Under the pieces are notes generated by a model. It was given only the letters and a program-made list of their open reading frames with translations. It did no database searches and was not told where the DNA came from. From NCBI RefSeq assembly GCF_014858725.1, contig NZ_AQGV01000015.1, positions 62,001 to 126,000 of the forward strand: a stretch of DNA of 64,000 bases, written 5' to 3'. The position numbers were made by a program, and so were the translations under genes. Position 1 is the first letter of the stretch; every line of letters begins with the position of its first letter. Origin of the DNA: Pseudoalteromonas aurantia 208 (lineage in GTDB: Bacteria > Pseudomonadota > Gammaproteobacteria > Enterobacterales > Alteromonadaceae). Of the stretch, positions 63,824-64,000 are shown one piece after another.

Positions 63824-64000
63824 AATTTTTTACGCCACCTTCGGATATTAATGATGTGGATTTAAAAACTCGGCTGTTGTAAAAACCAACGCCAAAAATA
63901 GCAAATATAAATGCGATAGATATATTAATTATTGATAGGAACTGCCATTGCCAGTAGTCAATAATAGATACACCTAATGTTGAGAAGATAAAAACCGAGG
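63807..64000 (-). CDS. Membrane protein, C-terminal fragment (runs off right edge)
   Basis: On the minus strand a frame with no stop enters from the right edge and ends at TAA (63807-63809), overlapping the start of the PLP gene. The visible 64 residues contain two hydrophobic segments (FIFSTLGVSII and FLSIINISIAFIFAIFGVGF) and a short hydrophilic tail ending NYDQSL. This is the end of a polytopic transporter-like membrane protein; the family cannot be named from this piece. Confidence 0.8.
   Translation of the reverse strand, partial: SVFIFSTLGVSIIDYWQWQFLSIINISIAFIFAIFGVGFYNSRVFKSTSLISEGGVKNYDQSL

Noticed and set aside
1..64000. tRNA, rRNA, CRISPR, prophage or insertion sequence
   Set aside because: I looked for these along the window and saw none: no repeats in arrays, no transposase or integrase-like frames.

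Overview
The window looks like chromosomal DNA of a marine, heterotrophic gammaproteobacterium of the Alteromonadales, most like Pseudoalteromonas. This is inferred from the AT-rich base composition, an enterobacterial-type Asd, a Vibrio/Shewanella-type TonB2 system, two large TonB-dependent receptors, PKD/PPC-decorated secreted hydrolases and a multihaem cytochrome. I saw no rRNA, tRNA, CRISPR array, prophage or insertion sequence, and no clear sign of recent transfer.

Layout. 1-1038: 5' part of a periplasmic TPR protein running off the left edge. 1175-7985: mannose/mannoside locus: fructokinase and mannose-isomerase-type AGE epimerase on the minus strand; sugar MFS transporter, GH92 alpha-mannosidase and a basic-secretory-protein metallopeptidase on the plus strand. 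A LacI-like operator (TGGAACGATCCAA) occurs in both promoter regions, but no regulator gene is in the window. 8242-10131: chemoreceptor. 10351-15381: six-gene TonB2-type energy transduction operon (DUF3450, TtpC-like, ExbB, ExbD, TonB, TPR). 15665-20121: beta-helix lipoprotein and TonB-dependent receptor. Pho-box-like sites lie before both of these units, so I infer a phosphate-starvation outer-membrane uptake system. 20351-20445: candidate structured small RNA; then asd, a DUF4240 protein and a SpoU methyltransferase.

23165-27121: minus-strand TPR protein and two c-di-GMP enzymes. 27613-34543: secreted protein with a chitin-binding-like tail, a VOC protein, a YkgJ-type cysteine-cluster protein, a 964-residue secreted beta-rich protein, and a weak small ORF. 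34593-43555: CadC-like membrane regulator with a beta-propeller, secreted PKD/PPC phosphoesterase, divergent beta-sandwich protein, RstB/RstA-like two-component pair, and a ClpP-fold lipoprotein. 43759-50870: galactose operon galT-galK-SSS symporter-galM, ending in an eight-haem c-type cytochrome whose start overlaps the galM stop. 51038-62266: minus-strand secreted-protease island: M9 collagenase, very large M43 protease with PKD domains and a dockerin-like EF-hand pair, an unfamiliar PEGA-HEWLH putative metalloprotein, and a TonB-dependent receptor. 62633-64000: PLP-dependent Cys/Met-metabolism enzyme and the C-terminus of a membrane protein.

Together the genes describe a bacterium that digests extracellular glycoproteins and collagen-like material, takes products up through TonB-dependent receptors, and feeds mannose and galactose to central metabolism. 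Least explained by known families, and the best candidates for something new: the Pho-linked TonB2/beta-helix/receptor unit (10257-20121), the PEGA-HEWLH protein beside a receptor (58266-62266), and the structured RNA at 20351-20445.
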